Source of the DNA: Gilvimarinus chinensis DSM 19667
Lineage (GTDB): Bacteria; Pseudomonadota; Gammaproteobacteria; Pseudomonadales; Cellvibrionaceae
DNA length: 64,000 nt
NCBI RefSeq assembly: GCF_000377745.1
Contig: NZ_KB898709.1
Span: 5,001-69,000 of the forward strand
Direction: 5' to 3'
The position numbers and the translations under genes were made by a program. Shown here piece by piece: positions 44,118 through 53,357 of the stretch. Within the stretch, counting starts at the first letter, position 1. Each line of letters begins with the position of its first letter. The notes under the pieces are model-generated. The model ran no database searches and was not told the DNA's origin. It saw nothing but the letters and a program-made list of their open reading frames with translations.

Positions 44118-45272
44118 ATGGACAATCACACCACGCAGTTTCTTATCGTCTCCGACCGCCCCAACGGCAATCTGATGCCGCTGACCGATTCGCGTCTCAA
44201 GCCGGACGAAATTGTGCTGCTCACACCTCCGATCCCCCACCTGGCAGACCACCAGCAATGGTTGATGCAGGTGTGCCAACCTATGGGCATTCACTGCACG
44301 CCGGTGACGATAGCGGAACCGTGGAATATTGATCAGCTGCGACACACTCTGGAACAACTGGTAGAGGCAAGGCTCGCACAGGGCCAAACCCTGCTACTGA
44401 ACAACACCGGCGGCAACGGCCCCATCAGCATCATTGCGCACGAGGTTTTCTTCTATCGCAATTTGCCCGCCTTTTATGTGTATAACGACCACCTGCACTG
44501 GCTGTGCAACCCCGACGCCCGCATGGGCTTCGACCTGGAAGACAAAATCAAGCTGCCCGCTTTTTTGCAAAGCCACGGATTGCACGTCACCCACTACTGC
44601 CGCGATGGCATCGCCAAAGCGCAGCGCACCATTGCCGAGCGCTGGCTCAATAACGCCGACAGCTACAGCAAAGCCATGGGCATTCTCAACTATTACGCAG
44701 CCAGAGCCGAATCCGACTTAAGTACGCAGGTGGACGAAAACCACTTGCGCGGCAATACACCCTTCAATCAGTTACTGGACGACCTGTTACAGCACCAGTT
44801 AGTGCAACTGCACGGCAATCAGTTGAGCTTCAACAGCGAAGCAACACGCTTTTTTGCCAACGGCGGCTGGATGGAAGAGCTGGTGTTCAGCGAACTCTTA
44901 AAACTGCGCAGCGAATTTCCGAAGCTGCAAGACCTGGCGCGCAGCGTCCAGCTCAATTGGCTGGAAAGCCGACGCCAGCGTCCAGTGCGCAACGAGCTGG
45001 ACGTGCTCGCCCTTTACGACAATCGCCTGCTGGCCATTGAGTGTAAAACCAGCCGCTTCGAACAGGGCAACGGCAAAAAAGTGATCTATAAACTCGGCGC
45101 CATGCTCAAGCACCTGGGCGGCCCCAGCGCCCGCGGCTTAATCGTCAGCTTTCACCCTATTAAAGACATACACTGCGAACGCGCCGAACTGTTCGACGTG
45201 CACGTATGCGAACGCAGCCAGCTGCGTAACCTGACACACTTTTTACGTACACTGCTAAAGGAGCTGCAATGA
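44118..45272 (+). CDS. CARF-domain nuclease of the VC1899/Card1 (DUF1887) type
   Basis: 384-residue protein matching the Vibrio cholerae VC1899/Card1-Can2 family. The N-terminal CARF domain (about 1-155) has LLLNNTGGNGPISII (93-107) at the cyclic-oligonucleotide-binding loop; a helical/winged-helix region follows (about 165-245). The C-terminal PD-(D/E)XK nuclease has FFANGGWMEELVF, then RNELDVL (Asp295) and AIECKT (Glu308, Lys310), all catalytic residues intact. Card1-type enzymes cut DNA/RNA when cyclic oligoadenylate binds CARF. No cas genes or CRISPR array occur in this window. It is divergent from the iron operon and overlaps the amidotransferase gene by 4 bp. Confidence 0.88.
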   Translation: MDNHTTQFLIVSDRPNGNLMPLTDSRLKPDEIVLLTPPIPHLADHQQWLMQVCQPMGIHCTPVTIAEPWNIDQLRHTLEQLVEARLAQGQTLLLNNTGGNGPISIIAHEVFFYRNLPAFYVYNDHLHWLCNPDARMGFDLEDKIKLPAFLQSHGLHVTHYCRDGIAKAQRTIAERWLNNADSYSKAMGILNYYAARAESDLSTQVDENHLRGNTPFNQLLDDLLQHQLVQLHGNQLSFNSEATRFFANGGWMEELVFSELLKLRSEFPKLQDLARSVQLNWLESRRQRPVRNELDVLALYDNRLLAIECKTSRFEQGNGKKVIYKLGAMLKHLGGPSARGLIVSFHPIKDIHCERAELFDVHVCERSQLRNLTHFLRTLLKELQ

Positions 45273-45961
45273 AAACCGCCCTCGCCCTTTACCACATCGA
45301 CTTTGAAAAGCTGGGCACGCTTGAACCCGTGCTGGCAGAGTGTGGTTATGAGCTAACGTATATCAACGCCTGCACCACCGATCTGAAAGCCATAGAGGCG
45401 CACAACGCAGATCTATTGATCGTATTGGGCGGCCCCATTGCGGTTGATGACGGCGAGCTCTATCCGTTTGTTCACCAAGAATTAGCACTGCTTAAAGAGC
45501 GCATCGCTAACGGAAAGCCTCTGCTGGGCATTTGCCTGGGCGCGCAGTTGATCGCCAAAGCGTTGGGGGCGCAGGTATCGGCTACCGGGCGTAAAGAAAT
45601 TGGTTTTGCACCGTTAACATTAACCACTTCGGGCGAAGCCTCGCCGCTGGCGCTATTGGCCAATAGCCCGGTGCTGCACTGGCACGGCGATGCCTTTGCC
45701 ATACCCGAGGGCGCGCAGCACTTGGCCAGCACGGACATGTGCGCCACCCAGGCGTTTAGCTTGGGCAAAAATATTCTCGCGCTGCAATTTCACTTAGAAG
45801 CAAGCCCCACTGACATTGAGCGCTGGCTGGTCGGCCATCATTGCGAGATCACTGCGGCCGGTATAGACCCCCGCGATATTCGCAAGCAAGCACAGCAGGC
45901 CAACGCCTTACCGCAAAAAGCTCGTGCGGTGTTTAGCGCCTGGCTGAGTCAGCTGCATTAG
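45269..45961 (+). CDS. Class I glutamine amidotransferase-like protein
   Basis: 230-residue GATase1-fold protein related to the GMP synthase glutaminase domain. The nucleophile is Cys89 in LGICLGAQLIAKALG, with His175 and Glu177 in LQFHLEASP completing the triad. No synthetase domain is attached. It overlaps the CARF-nuclease gene by 4 bp (ATGA) and its 3' end overlaps the convergent ada gene by 29 bp. Standalone proteins of this type are often annotated as GMP synthase homologues of unknown function. Coupling to the CARF-nuclease is the notable point. Confidence 0.85.
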   Translation: MKTALALYHIDFEKLGTLEPVLAECGYELTYINACTTDLKAIEAHNADLLIVLGGPIAVDDGELYPFVHQELALLKERIANGKPLLGICLGAQLIAKALGAQVSATGRKEIGFAPLTLTTSGEASPLALLANSPVLHWHGDAFAIPEGAQHLASTDMCATQAFSLGKNILALQFHLEASPTDIERWLVGHHCEITAAGIDPRDIRKQAQQANALPQKARAVFSAWLSQLH

Positions 45962-47036
45962 ATTCTCTTTGCAATAGCTCGCGTTTGCGCTCTACTCCCC
46001 AGCGATAGCCCGATAAACCGCCATCGCTGCGCACCACCCTATGGCAGGGAACCGCTACCGCCAGTGGGTTCGCCGCGCAGGCACTGGCGACGGCGCGAGC
46101 TGCACCGGGCTGATTAATGGCTTTCGCCAGCTCGCTGTAAGTGAGCGTTTGCCCGGGCACGGTTCGCCCTAACGCCTGCCAAACCTTGCGCTGAAAGGCC
46201 GTGCCCTGCATATCCAGTGGCAGCTTGTGACGCTTATTCGGCGACTCGATCAGACCAATGATCTGAGCGACGGTCTGCTCAAAACCGGCATCCCCACCGA
46301 TAAGCTCGGCGCGAGTAAACCGACGCTGTAAATCCTGCAGCAACTCTTCAGGGTCGTCACCCAGTAAGATGGCACAAACCCCCTTAGCCGTCTGCGCTAC
46401 CAACACCTGACCAAGGGAAGACTCCGCCAGGGCAAAATATATTTTCATGGTTTCTCCTTGCGCTTGATACTGGCGAGGCGTCATACCCAGCAAGGCGTAA
46501 GCCTCAGCGTAAAATCGACTGCCGGCCCCGTAGCCCGCATTGAAAATCGCCTCGGTAATGCTAGAGCCTTTGGCCAGTTGATCTCGTAACCTGTCGGCGC
46601 GCAATTGGCGGGCATACTCTGCCGGGCTCACGCCAACCACACGGCGAAACTGACGCTGCAAGTAAGCCGGACTGATGCCCTCGGCATTGGCCAATTGCGT
46701 AAGCGTTGGCATGGACTCTTCATCTTTCAGCCGTCCGCAAATCCGTACCGCTCGCGCCAGTGCACCATCAGTCGACTTTACACAATCCGGCTCACAACGG
46801 CGGCAGGGCCGAAAGCCTGCCGCACGAGCCTCTGAGCCCTCGGTGAAAAAGCGAATGTTTTTGATCAAAGGCCGACGCGCCGGGCAAGATGGACGGCAAT
46901 AAATGCGGGTAGTGGTAACGCCATAAACAAACTGCCCATCAAAACTCTGGTCGCGCTCACACACAGCTCTCCAACCTAAATCGTGTTCACTCACGGGCAC
47001 CGAGGCAGATAACGTCTGTTGGGGTAAAATCGTCAT
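45933..47036 (-). CDS. ada: Ada: DNA alkylation-repair methyltransferase and regulator
   Basis: 367-residue bifunctional protein. The N-terminal Ada zinc domain has Cys47, Cys51, Cys78 and Cys81 (RIYCRPSCPARRP, RPCRRCEPD), one of which accepts methyl groups from phosphotriesters; an AraC-type HTH domain follows (about 95-190); the C-terminal O6-methylguanine-DNA methyltransferase has the acceptor Cys331 in PCHRV. It repairs alkylated DNA and activates its own regulon. Length and order are normal. Its 3' end overlaps the convergent amidotransferase gene by 29 bp. Confidence 0.95.
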   Translation of the reverse strand: MTILPQQTLSASVPVSEHDLGWRAVCERDQSFDGQFVYGVTTTRIYCRPSCPARRPLIKNIRFFTEGSEARAAGFRPCRRCEPDCVKSTDGALARAVRICGRLKDEESMPTLTQLANAEGISPAYLQRQFRRVVGVSPAEYARQLRADRLRDQLAKGSSITEAIFNAGYGAGSRFYAEAYALLGMTPRQYQAQGETMKIYFALAESSLGQVLVAQTAKGVCAILLGDDPEELLQDLQRRFTRAELIGGDAGFEQTVAQIIGLIESPNKRHKLPLDMQGTAFQRKVWQALGRTVPGQTLTYSELAKAINQPGAARAVASACAANPLAVAVPCHRVVRSDGGLSGYRWGVERKRELLQRESNAADSARR

Positions 47037-47200
47037 ACCGCTATTCTGCCCGCGTGAACACAGGGCGTCATCCCGTATCTTGCGCCTAAATTTTCAGCCA
47101 TTGCGCACCAAAACAGAGTTTTTTCACAAGTCAGCGCCCAGCGTTGGTGCGAGCTTGCACTTTTTTACTTGAACGCTTGTTCATTCTGCCCTACCCTCCC

Positions 47201-47212
47201 GTAACCGTTTAC
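47201..47212. promoter_or_regulatory. Distal LacI-type dyad upstream of TonB receptor 2
   Basis: GTAACCGTTTAC, a near-palindrome with a central CG, 226 bp before the receptor start codon. It resembles a LacI-family half-site pair (TGTAA...TTACA). Confidence 0.45.
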
Positions 47213-47339
47213 AGCTCGGCCGCATCAGATCCAGTAAACACTGAGATCACGCTCGCCAAAATCACAATAAATCCAATAAAAAGCCAATAATCCTGCTCAT
47301 TTCTATTCGAGTAGAGGCATGGTTTTATCTGTGACATCT

Positions 47340-47351
47340 GTAACCGGTTAC
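47340..47351. promoter_or_regulatory. Proximal LacI-type palindrome upstream of TonB receptor 2
   Basis: Perfect palindrome GTAACCGGTTAC, 76 bp before the receptor start codon and 139 bp from the distal copy. A different specificity from the GTTAACGTTAAC sites is likely. Confidence 0.5.
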
Positions 47352-47426
47352 TAAACTGGCCTTTATTGCACAACAATACTCGAACAGCAATGACTGCCAT
47401 GCCTATAAAAATGGAGACCCTGATCG

Positions 47427-50400
47427 ATGAAAGTTAGCCATGTACTTAGCAAAAAACGTCTTGCAGCCTGCGTATCTGCCATTGCGGTGGGCGGCACTGC
47501 CCTTCCCGCACTGGCCCAGCTGGACACGCCACAACTTGAAGAAGTTGTCGTAACCGGTGTGCGCGCTGCTCAGGAAAACTCGGTAAACATCAAACGCGAT
47601 GCCGACTCGGTTGTGGATGCGATTTCCGCCGAAGATATCGGTAAGCTGCCCGATGTGACGATTACCGACTCTCTGCAGCGCATCAGCGGTGTACAAATTC
47701 GCCGCTCTGCCGGTGAAGGCACTGCCCTGAACATTCGCGGCTTGCCACAAGTATTGACCACCCTGAACGGTGAGTCTTACCTGGGCGCCAACTCTCTGAC
47801 TACCGTGCAGCCTAACTACAGCGACATTCCATCGCAGTTGTTCTCTGGTGCAGAGGTTGCCAAATCGCAAACCGCCAGCATGAACGCTGGAGGCATTACC
47901 GGCATTGTTGATTTACACACCTATCGCCCGTTTGATTTCGATGAAGGCTTCACCGTTTCCGGCGCCATCAACGGCACCTACGGCACGGAAACCGAAGAAA
48001 CCGATCCATCTGCCAACCTGCTGCTAAACTGGAACAGCGATCGCGTAGGCGTTATGGCGGCTATCAGCCATCAGGAAGCCACCCTGGCTAACTATTACTC
48101 TGGCGTCATGGGCGATGGCGGCTGGACCGGCTTTACCAACGAGACCGATTACGGCTGGGTAAGCCCTGACAACGCTCAATTTGCCGATCGCTACACCGAC
48201 GGCGGTGTCGACATTAACAATGATGGAGATCTGGATGATCGCTACTGGGCTTACGTGGGCCACACCGCCTACAACCGCGAAACCGAGCGCGAACGCACCG
48301 GTGCCAATCTGGCGGTTCAGGTTGACCTGGGTGCAGGCTTTGAGCTGGTTGCCGAAGCGCTGGTCACCGACCTTGAAGACAACGATTTCCAAGTGGGTAT
48401 TGCAAACTCTGATAAATGGCAGAGCTGGAGCTGGTACGACGCGACTCAGTCTACCGACCACGGCAACGTCAACACCGTGCAGGAATACACCACCTCGGGC
48501 CGCCGCATTAAGTCTTACTCATCGGTGCAGGCGCAAACCGCCGAGTCGCAGAACTACAACCTGGAGTTAAACTACGACAACGGTGGCGACTTCACAGGCG
48601 CTTTGCGCTTGATTCACGGCGAAGCCGAACAAGAACGCCTGAACAGCTACACCGACGTCGACTTGGCCAATGGCAGCCAGTGGGGTGTTGAGTGTCAGTA
48701 CTACCCCGATGGCACCGCAGGCGTTCAAGGCGATTGCGCCGATGGCCAATTGCAAACCAACCCCGGCGGTTACCTGGGCTATCCACAGCTGAGCATTGAT
48801 TACAGCGGCGACAATCCAAGCTGGAGCGGCTTTGATAACAACGCCAACCTCAGCATCAACGGCGAATCAATGGGCGACGCCCGCACCATTGCCGACTACT
48901 TAGGCGATGTAAACAGCTATGCCTTGGGCGCATTTGCCAGCGAAAACAACTTCTCTCGCGAAGGCGAGCTGGACGTTGCGCGCTTTGACGGTGAATATCG
49001 CTTCGACGGTAACTTCCTGACCTCAATCGAATTTGGCGTACGCCTGAGTGAGCGCAGCGTAGACAACTTTGAGTTTGATTTGCTGTCTCCGGTGAATGGC
49101 TGCGACGTAAAATGGAAAGCAACCGATGTGGTGCTAAATGGCGGCGGCGTTGATGGCGCTTGCGTAGCTGGCGACGGTGAAAACTTCTACACCGCCGGCG
49201 TTCCCACCCCATTGGCCGACCTGAACCCTATTCAAGTGAGCGACTTTGGCAGCGTTTCGGGCATTCCCACTCTCTGGGGCGTGGACCCTCGCGCCATGGT
49301 GGACGTAGAGGCTTACCACGAAGCACTTTACCCCGGCACCTATCGCTCTATCTTCCCCGGCCGCTCTTATGAAGTTGAACTGGAAGAGTTGAGCTACTAC
49401 GCCAAAGCTAACTTTGAAACCGGCATCATGAGCGGTAACTTCGGCTTGCGCGCCATTGATTCCGACCTGACCGTTCTGCAAAACCAAGTGGGTGCGGCAC
49501 AAGCCTATGGCGCAGCAGCCGTAGATGCAGGGGACATCACCACCGAGCGCTCGCTGGACTACCTGCTGCCCTCGTTGAACCTGCGCTTTGACCTGAGCGA
49601 CGATTTGATTTTGCGCGCGTCTTACGCTCAAACCATGGCACCTCTGGACTTGGCGCAGTGGGGCGCGGGCTTGTCACCTAACTACGTTATCGACAGCAAC
49701 CCGGACAGCGACACCTACAACCAGTTTATCGTCAGCGGTGGTAACGCCGACGGTAACCCCGAGCTGGATCCATGGGAAGCGACAAACTACGACATCTCGC
49801 TCGAATACTACATGGGCGGCGCCAGCAGCTTGTCTGTGGGCTGGTTCTACATTGATGTCGAGAGCTTTATCGAAAGCGGCACCCTGCAAATGGAACTGCC
49901 TGATCAGGATGGCGTTGTTCGTCGCAGCGTGCCCATTTCCACCAGCGTTCAGGGTGACGGCGGTGTATTGAAGGGTGTTGAGCTGGCCGCAAAACTGGCC
50001 TTTGACGACTTCCTGGATGTGCCCATGCTGAGTGGTTTTGGTATCGACGCCAACTACACCTACTCGCCCAGCGAGTCAGGCAACCAAGGTATGGACGGAC
50101 AAGAGTTACCCTTCCAGGACAACTCAGAAGACGTGGTCAACCTGGTCGGTTGGTATGAAAACGGACCTCTGCAAGCGCGTATCGCCTACAACTACCGCAG
50201 TGAGCGCGTGGTTGGCTTTAACCAAACCTGGGGCGAAGGTACCTTGTGGCAAGAACCTACCGCTTATGTGGATGCGTCTGTTAGCTACGATATTAACGAC
50301 TATGTCAGCGTGTTCTTGAACGCGTCTAACATCACTGAAGAGAAAGAGACTTACTACCTGGAGTACGAAGACCAGTTCGCCTGGCAGTACGAGTACGAAG

Positions 50401-50435
50401 CTCGTTACACCATGGGCGTAAGAGCCACTTTCTAA
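47427..50435 (+). CDS. TonB-dependent outer-membrane receptor 2
   Basis: 1002-residue TonB receptor of the Xanthomonas/Caulobacter carbohydrate type. The signal peptide ends near ALAQ (residue 31), the TonB-box-like EEVVVTGVRAAQ is at about 38-49, the plug contains VVDAISAEDIGKLPDVTITD and LNIRGLPQVLTTLNG, and the barrel ends in YTMGVRATF with a terminal Phe. A ribosome binding site (GGAG) lies about 12 nt upstream. A strong terminator follows at 50510. No sugar genes or regulator flank it, so the substrate is unknown; the two upstream dyads suggest control by a LacI-type protein encoded elsewhere. Confidence 0.92.
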   Translation: MKVSHVLSKKRLAACVSAIAVGGTALPALAQLDTPQLEEVVVTGVRAAQENSVNIKRDADSVVDAISAEDIGKLPDVTITDSLQRISGVQIRRSAGEGTALNIRGLPQVLTTLNGESYLGANSLTTVQPNYSDIPSQLFSGAEVAKSQTASMNAGGITGIVDLHTYRPFDFDEGFTVSGAINGTYGTETEETDPSANLLLNWNSDRVGVMAAISHQEATLANYYSGVMGDGGWTGFTNETDYGWVSPDNAQFADRYTDGGVDINNDGDLDDRYWAYVGHTAYNRETERERTGANLAVQVDLGAGFELVAEALVTDLEDNDFQVGIANSDKWQSWSWYDATQSTDHGNVNTVQEYTTSGRRIKSYSSVQAQTAESQNYNLELNYDNGGDFTGALRLIHGEAEQERLNSYTDVDLANGSQWGVECQYYPDGTAGVQGDCADGQLQTNPGGYLGYPQLSIDYSGDNPSWSGFDNNANLSINGESMGDARTIADYLGDVNSYALGAFASENNFSREGELDVARFDGEYRFDGNFLTSIEFGVRLSERSVDNFEFDLLSPVNGCDVKWKATDVVLNGGGVDGACVAGDGENFYTAGVPTPLADLNPIQVSDFGSVSGIPTLWGVDPRAMVDVEAYHEALYPGTYRSIFPGRSYEVELEELSYYAKANFETGIMSGNFGLRAIDSDLTVLQNQVGAAQAYGAAAVDAGDITTERSLDYLLPSLNLRFDLSDDLILRASYAQTMAPLDLAQWGAGLSPNYVIDSNPDSDTYNQFIVSGGNADGNPELDPWEATNYDISLEYYMGGASSLSVGWFYIDVESFIESGTLQMELPDQDGVVRRSVPISTSVQGDGGVLKGVELAAKLAFDDFLDVPMLSGFGIDANYTYSPSESGNQGMDGQELPFQDNSEDVVNLVGWYENGPLQARIAYNYRSERVVGFNQTWGEGTLWQEPTAYVDASVSYDINDYVSVFLNASNITEEKETYYLEYEDQFAWQYEYEARYTMGVRATF

Positions 50436-50509
50436 GTTCTGTTCGGGGCACCTTGTGCCCCTCCTCACTGTCGTGGAGTTAGGGTTTTATAACCCATGCT
50501 CTCCTGTTT

Positions 50510-50537
50510 GGCGCTCGGGCAACCGAGCGCCTTTTTT
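50510..50537 (+). terminator. Terminator after TonB receptor 2
   Basis: Perfect 9-bp stem GGCGCTCGG/CCGAGCGCC (50510-50518, 50523-50531), loop GCAA, then TTTTTT. A smaller hairpin GGGGCA/TGCCCC (about 50445-50461) comes just after the stop codon. Confidence 0.9.
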
Positions 50538-50654
50538 CTATCTCTACTTTCCCGGGCAACACAAAACGCCCAAATAAACCTGAAAAGTTTTGTCACAGGA
50601 TTTTTCTCGCCACAACCATCAGGTAAGATGCCAATATCGATCAAGGAGATACAA

Positions 50655-51377
50655 GTGCCGGTGACTGCTTACGATTGGATTAATATAGGCGCAGCCATTT
50701 GGCTGTTTGCAGCCTGGATTGGTTACGCCCGCTTTGCCCGCCACCGGGCCCGCACCGACCATTGCCTGGCCTCTGTTCTGCACATCTACCGCAAAAGCTG
50801 GATGATAGAAATGCTCGGGCGGCAAAACCGCATTGCCGATACCGCACTCATTGCCAGCTTAGAGCGTAACGTTTCGTTTTTAGCCTCCACCGCCATTCTA
50901 ATTATTGCCGGTTTGATCACCATCATGGCCTCCATTGATAAGGTGTACCTCACCATCAGCGCCTTGCCGTTTGCCAACGAGTCTATGTCTGCCCGGCAGC
51001 TGCAACTCAAAGTAATTTTGCTGCTGCTTATTTATGTGTACGCGTTTTTCACTCTCACCTGGGCCATGCGTCAGTATGGTTTCTGCGCCATTCTATTTGG
51101 CGCGGCCCCAGCTCACGACGCACCAATCGATGAAGAAGACCGACGTCGCTACGCCATCAGCACCGCAAAAATTATTGACCAAGCCGGCCACAGCTATAAC
51201 TACGGTCTGCGTGCTTACTATTTTTCACTCGCGGTATTGCCCTGGTTTTTTAACACCTGGCTGTTTATTTCGGCAGTGGCGATAGTGGTTGGTGTATTGT
51301 ATCGGCGGGAATTTCGCAGCTCGACGCTGCAAGCGCTGCTGCGGGAAATTAAACAGCGCGAGACGACGGACGCTTGA
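50655..51377 (+). CDS. DUF599-family inner-membrane protein
   Basis: 240-residue protein with about four membrane segments (near 8-28, 70-92, 112-135, 190-212) and a DUF599-type N-terminus, AYDWINIGAAIWLFAAWIGY, followed by the conserved RKSWMIEMLGRQNRIADTAL loop. The GTG at 50655 is chosen since AAGGAG stands 6 nt upstream and the first residues match family starts; an ATG at 50628 and an earlier one at 50496 would extend into the receptor terminator region. The function of DUF599 proteins is unknown. It is probably monocistronic. Confidence 0.83.
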   Translation: MPVTAYDWINIGAAIWLFAAWIGYARFARHRARTDHCLASVLHIYRKSWMIEMLGRQNRIADTALIASLERNVSFLASTAILIIAGLITIMASIDKVYLTISALPFANESMSARQLQLKVILLLLIYVYAFFTLTWAMRQYGFCAILFGAAPAHDAPIDEEDRRRYAISTAKIIDQAGHSYNYGLRAYYFSLAVLPWFFNTWLFISAVAIVVGVLYRREFRSSTLQALLREIKQRETTDA

Positions 51378-51453
51378 CTTAAAAAGTCACAATGCGTGTA
51401 AAATTTCGCACACGTTAACGCACTGTTATTCTATAAATACAGCCCCAATTAGC

Positions 51454-51957
51454 CTAGTGCCGACAAGCCTTAACTATTTGCACCAGTCGGCCAATACGCT
51501 CATTGCTTAACTGCCGATAATCTAAATAAGGCGAGACAATCAAACGCTGAGACTTATTTACCGCAAAATAGGCGTCCTGCCATTCGAGGCCTGGCACGTT
51601 AAGTTCAGCGGCATAGGTTTTACCGGCCACAATGTGAATTCGCGCATTGTCCGCTTGAGGTGGAGGTGAACTAAACAGCAGCGCCGTTTTACTGTCAGCT
51701 TGCAGCAAATAGTGATCGCGGTAATCCTGCCAGCGCTCGGGCCAGCCGGGCTCCGGACCTAACTGATAGATAAACTTTGCGTACACACTGAAGAGCTTGC
51801 GCCAGTGATTACTGGAGTTGGCAACAATGTGCTCAAGCTCGCCGGGCGCGAGTGGCGCAAGGTTGTTCAGCTGCGGGTAATGATCTAACGCAGGGCGATT
51901 TGCGATACAAAAGGCGATGCGATAATTCACATCGCCCAAACCCACAGGCGTTACCAA
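51454..51957 (-). CDS. Hypothetical protein downstream of an SDR gene
   Basis: Up to 167 residues, soluble, without a signal peptide; I do not recognise the family. Conserved-looking blocks include NSSNHWRKLFSVYAKFIYQL and SQRLIVSPYLDYRQLSNERI. The start is uncertain: a TTG at 51957 overlaps the SDR stop by 7 bp and a GTG at 51945 lies just after it. Because it follows directly on the same strand, it is probably cotranscribed with the SDR gene. Confidence 0.6.
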   Translation of the reverse strand: MVTPVGLGDVNYRIAFCIANRPALDHYPQLNNLAPLAPGELEHIVANSSNHWRKLFSVYAKFIYQLGPEPGWPERWQDYRDHYLLQADSKTALLFSSPPPQADNARIHIVAGKTYAAELNVPGLEWQDAYFAVNKSQRLIVSPYLDYRQLSNERIGRLVQIVKACRH

Positions 51958-52616
51958 GGCAACTGCTGGCCGTTGGAATGCCAGAAAGTGCCGGTATTAC
52001 CCAAGTTAAGCTCATCTATACGTGCTACCAAACGCTCGCCGGCTTCGTCTGGTGTTAAGTCACCATGGCCACCGATCATTTCAGTACCCACCAGCCCCGG
52101 ATGCAGAATCGCCACGGCAATGCCGCGCTCTTTCAGGTCACACGCCAAGGACATACCCGCAGCGTTTAACGCGGCCTTAGACATACGGTAACCATAGCGC
52201 CCGCCACTGGTGTTATCAGCAATAGACCCCATGCGACTGGTAATTAACGCAATTTTAGCGTCGCTACTCAGTTGCGCCATCAAGGCTTCAGTGACTCGCA
52301 GCGGTGCCAGGGCATTCACTTCGAACTGATCGCGTATGGTTTTAATATCCAGCTGCCCCAAACGCTCATCGCGCAAAATGCCAGCGTTGTTGATCAGTAG
52401 ATCAATGGTGACGCCTTCAAGAGCTTTGACCAGCGTTTTCAAGCCTTCGTCCGTTCCTACATCGACACCGTCCATAATGCGGGCACCCGAGCCTTCCAGC
52501 TCAGGGGAGGCGCTGCGACAGGCGGCATACACAGTGTAGCCGCGCTGTAAATACAGCTTGGTAAACGATAAACCTATACCTCGGTTGGCTCCGGTGATCA
52601 CTACAGTCTTCGACAT
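51951..52616 (-). CDS. Short-chain dehydrogenase/reductase (C-factor-like)
   Basis: 221-residue classical SDR. It has the TGANRGIGLSF nucleotide motif (about 8-18), NNAG in LLINNAGIL, catalytic Ser near ITSRMGS, and YGYRMSKAAL with the Tyr-x3-Lys pair. The closest described type is the C-factor/YciK-like family; the substrate is unknown. It is divergent from the NAD(P)-binding protein gene at 52683. Confidence 0.85.
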   Translation of the reverse strand: MSKTVVITGANRGIGLSFTKLYLQRGYTVYAACRSASPELEGSGARIMDGVDVGTDEGLKTLVKALEGVTIDLLINNAGILRDERLGQLDIKTIRDQFEVNALAPLRVTEALMAQLSSDAKIALITSRMGSIADNTSGGRYGYRMSKAALNAAGMSLACDLKERGIAVAILHPGLVGTEMIGGHGDLTPDEAGERLVARIDELNLGNTGTFWHSNGQQLPW

Positions 52617-52682
52617 ATTTACCTCATCAATGCGTTACAGTTGTTAAACTTCGTTACTTTAACACAGCCCTTAGGAGCGATT

Positions 52683-53309
52683 ATGACTACGCTAGTAATC
52701 GGTGCGGCCGGACAAATCGGTCGTATGATTATCAAGAAAATGCACGCCGCAGGACAGCCAGTTGTCGCCATGCTCAGAAAGCCCGATTCCGAGCTGGAAG
52801 CCTTGGGCGTCGACATTCGCCTTGCCGACCTAGAGGAAGATTTTAGCCAGGCCTTAGCGGGCTGCGACAAAGTCATTTTTACCGCAGGCTCGGGCGCTAA
52901 AACCGGCGCAGATAAAACCATTCTGGTGGATATGTGGGGCGCGATAAAAACAGTGGATGCCGCGCGGCAATTTGAAGTAAAACAGTTTGTGATGGTCAGC
53001 TCGCGCGGCGCCGAAGACCCGGACAATGGTCCATCGGCCATTAAACACTATTCGGTATGCAAAAAAATGGCGGACGATTACTTGCTCGCCAGCGGTTTAA
53101 GCTACACCATTTTACGCCCAGGCCGATTACTGAATGAGCCCGCCACCGGCGGCGTCAGTACCGTCATGCCCACCGATAAAGAAGCCCAGGTTATTACCCG
53201 CGAAGATGTCGCGGACGCCTGCATCCACTGTCTGAAAACCTCGGACACAATCAATAAAATATACCCGTTAGTAAACGGCAATAGTTCTTTAAGCAACGCT
53301 CTTTCTTAA
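52683..53309 (+). CDS. NAD(P)-binding atypical SDR (YwnB-like)
   Basis: 208-residue Rossmann protein of the atypical SDR5 group: VIGAAGQIGRMIIKKMHAAG at the N-terminus, then DKVIFTAGSGAKTGADKT, QFVMVSSRGAEDPDNG and YTILRPGRLLNEPATG. It probably binds NADPH and senses or reduces small substrates; no catalytic assignment is possible. The ATG at 52683 has AGGAG 5 nt upstream; an upstream ATG at 52641 lacks one. Divergent from the classical SDR gene. Confidence 0.85.
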   Translation: MTTLVIGAAGQIGRMIIKKMHAAGQPVVAMLRKPDSELEALGVDIRLADLEEDFSQALAGCDKVIFTAGSGAKTGADKTILVDMWGAIKTVDAARQFEVKQFVMVSSRGAEDPDNGPSAIKHYSVCKKMADDYLLASGLSYTILRPGRLLNEPATGGVSTVMPTDKEAQVITREDVADACIHCLKTSDTINKIYPLVNGNSSLSNALS

Positions 53310-53357
53310 GCTAACACCGGATACGGACGAGCCTTCGCGCCCGTATCCGGTTTTGTG

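Larger units (their letters stand above)
47037..47426. other. Upstream region of the second TonB receptor
   Basis: About 390 bp without a convincing gene between the divergent ada and TonB receptor genes. It contains two LacI-type dyads at 47201-47212 and 47340-47351. Confidence 0.5.

Noticed and set aside
48024-49631. Long antisense frames inside TonB receptor 2
   Set aside because: They are shadows of the GC-biased receptor coding strand without independent start signals or domains.
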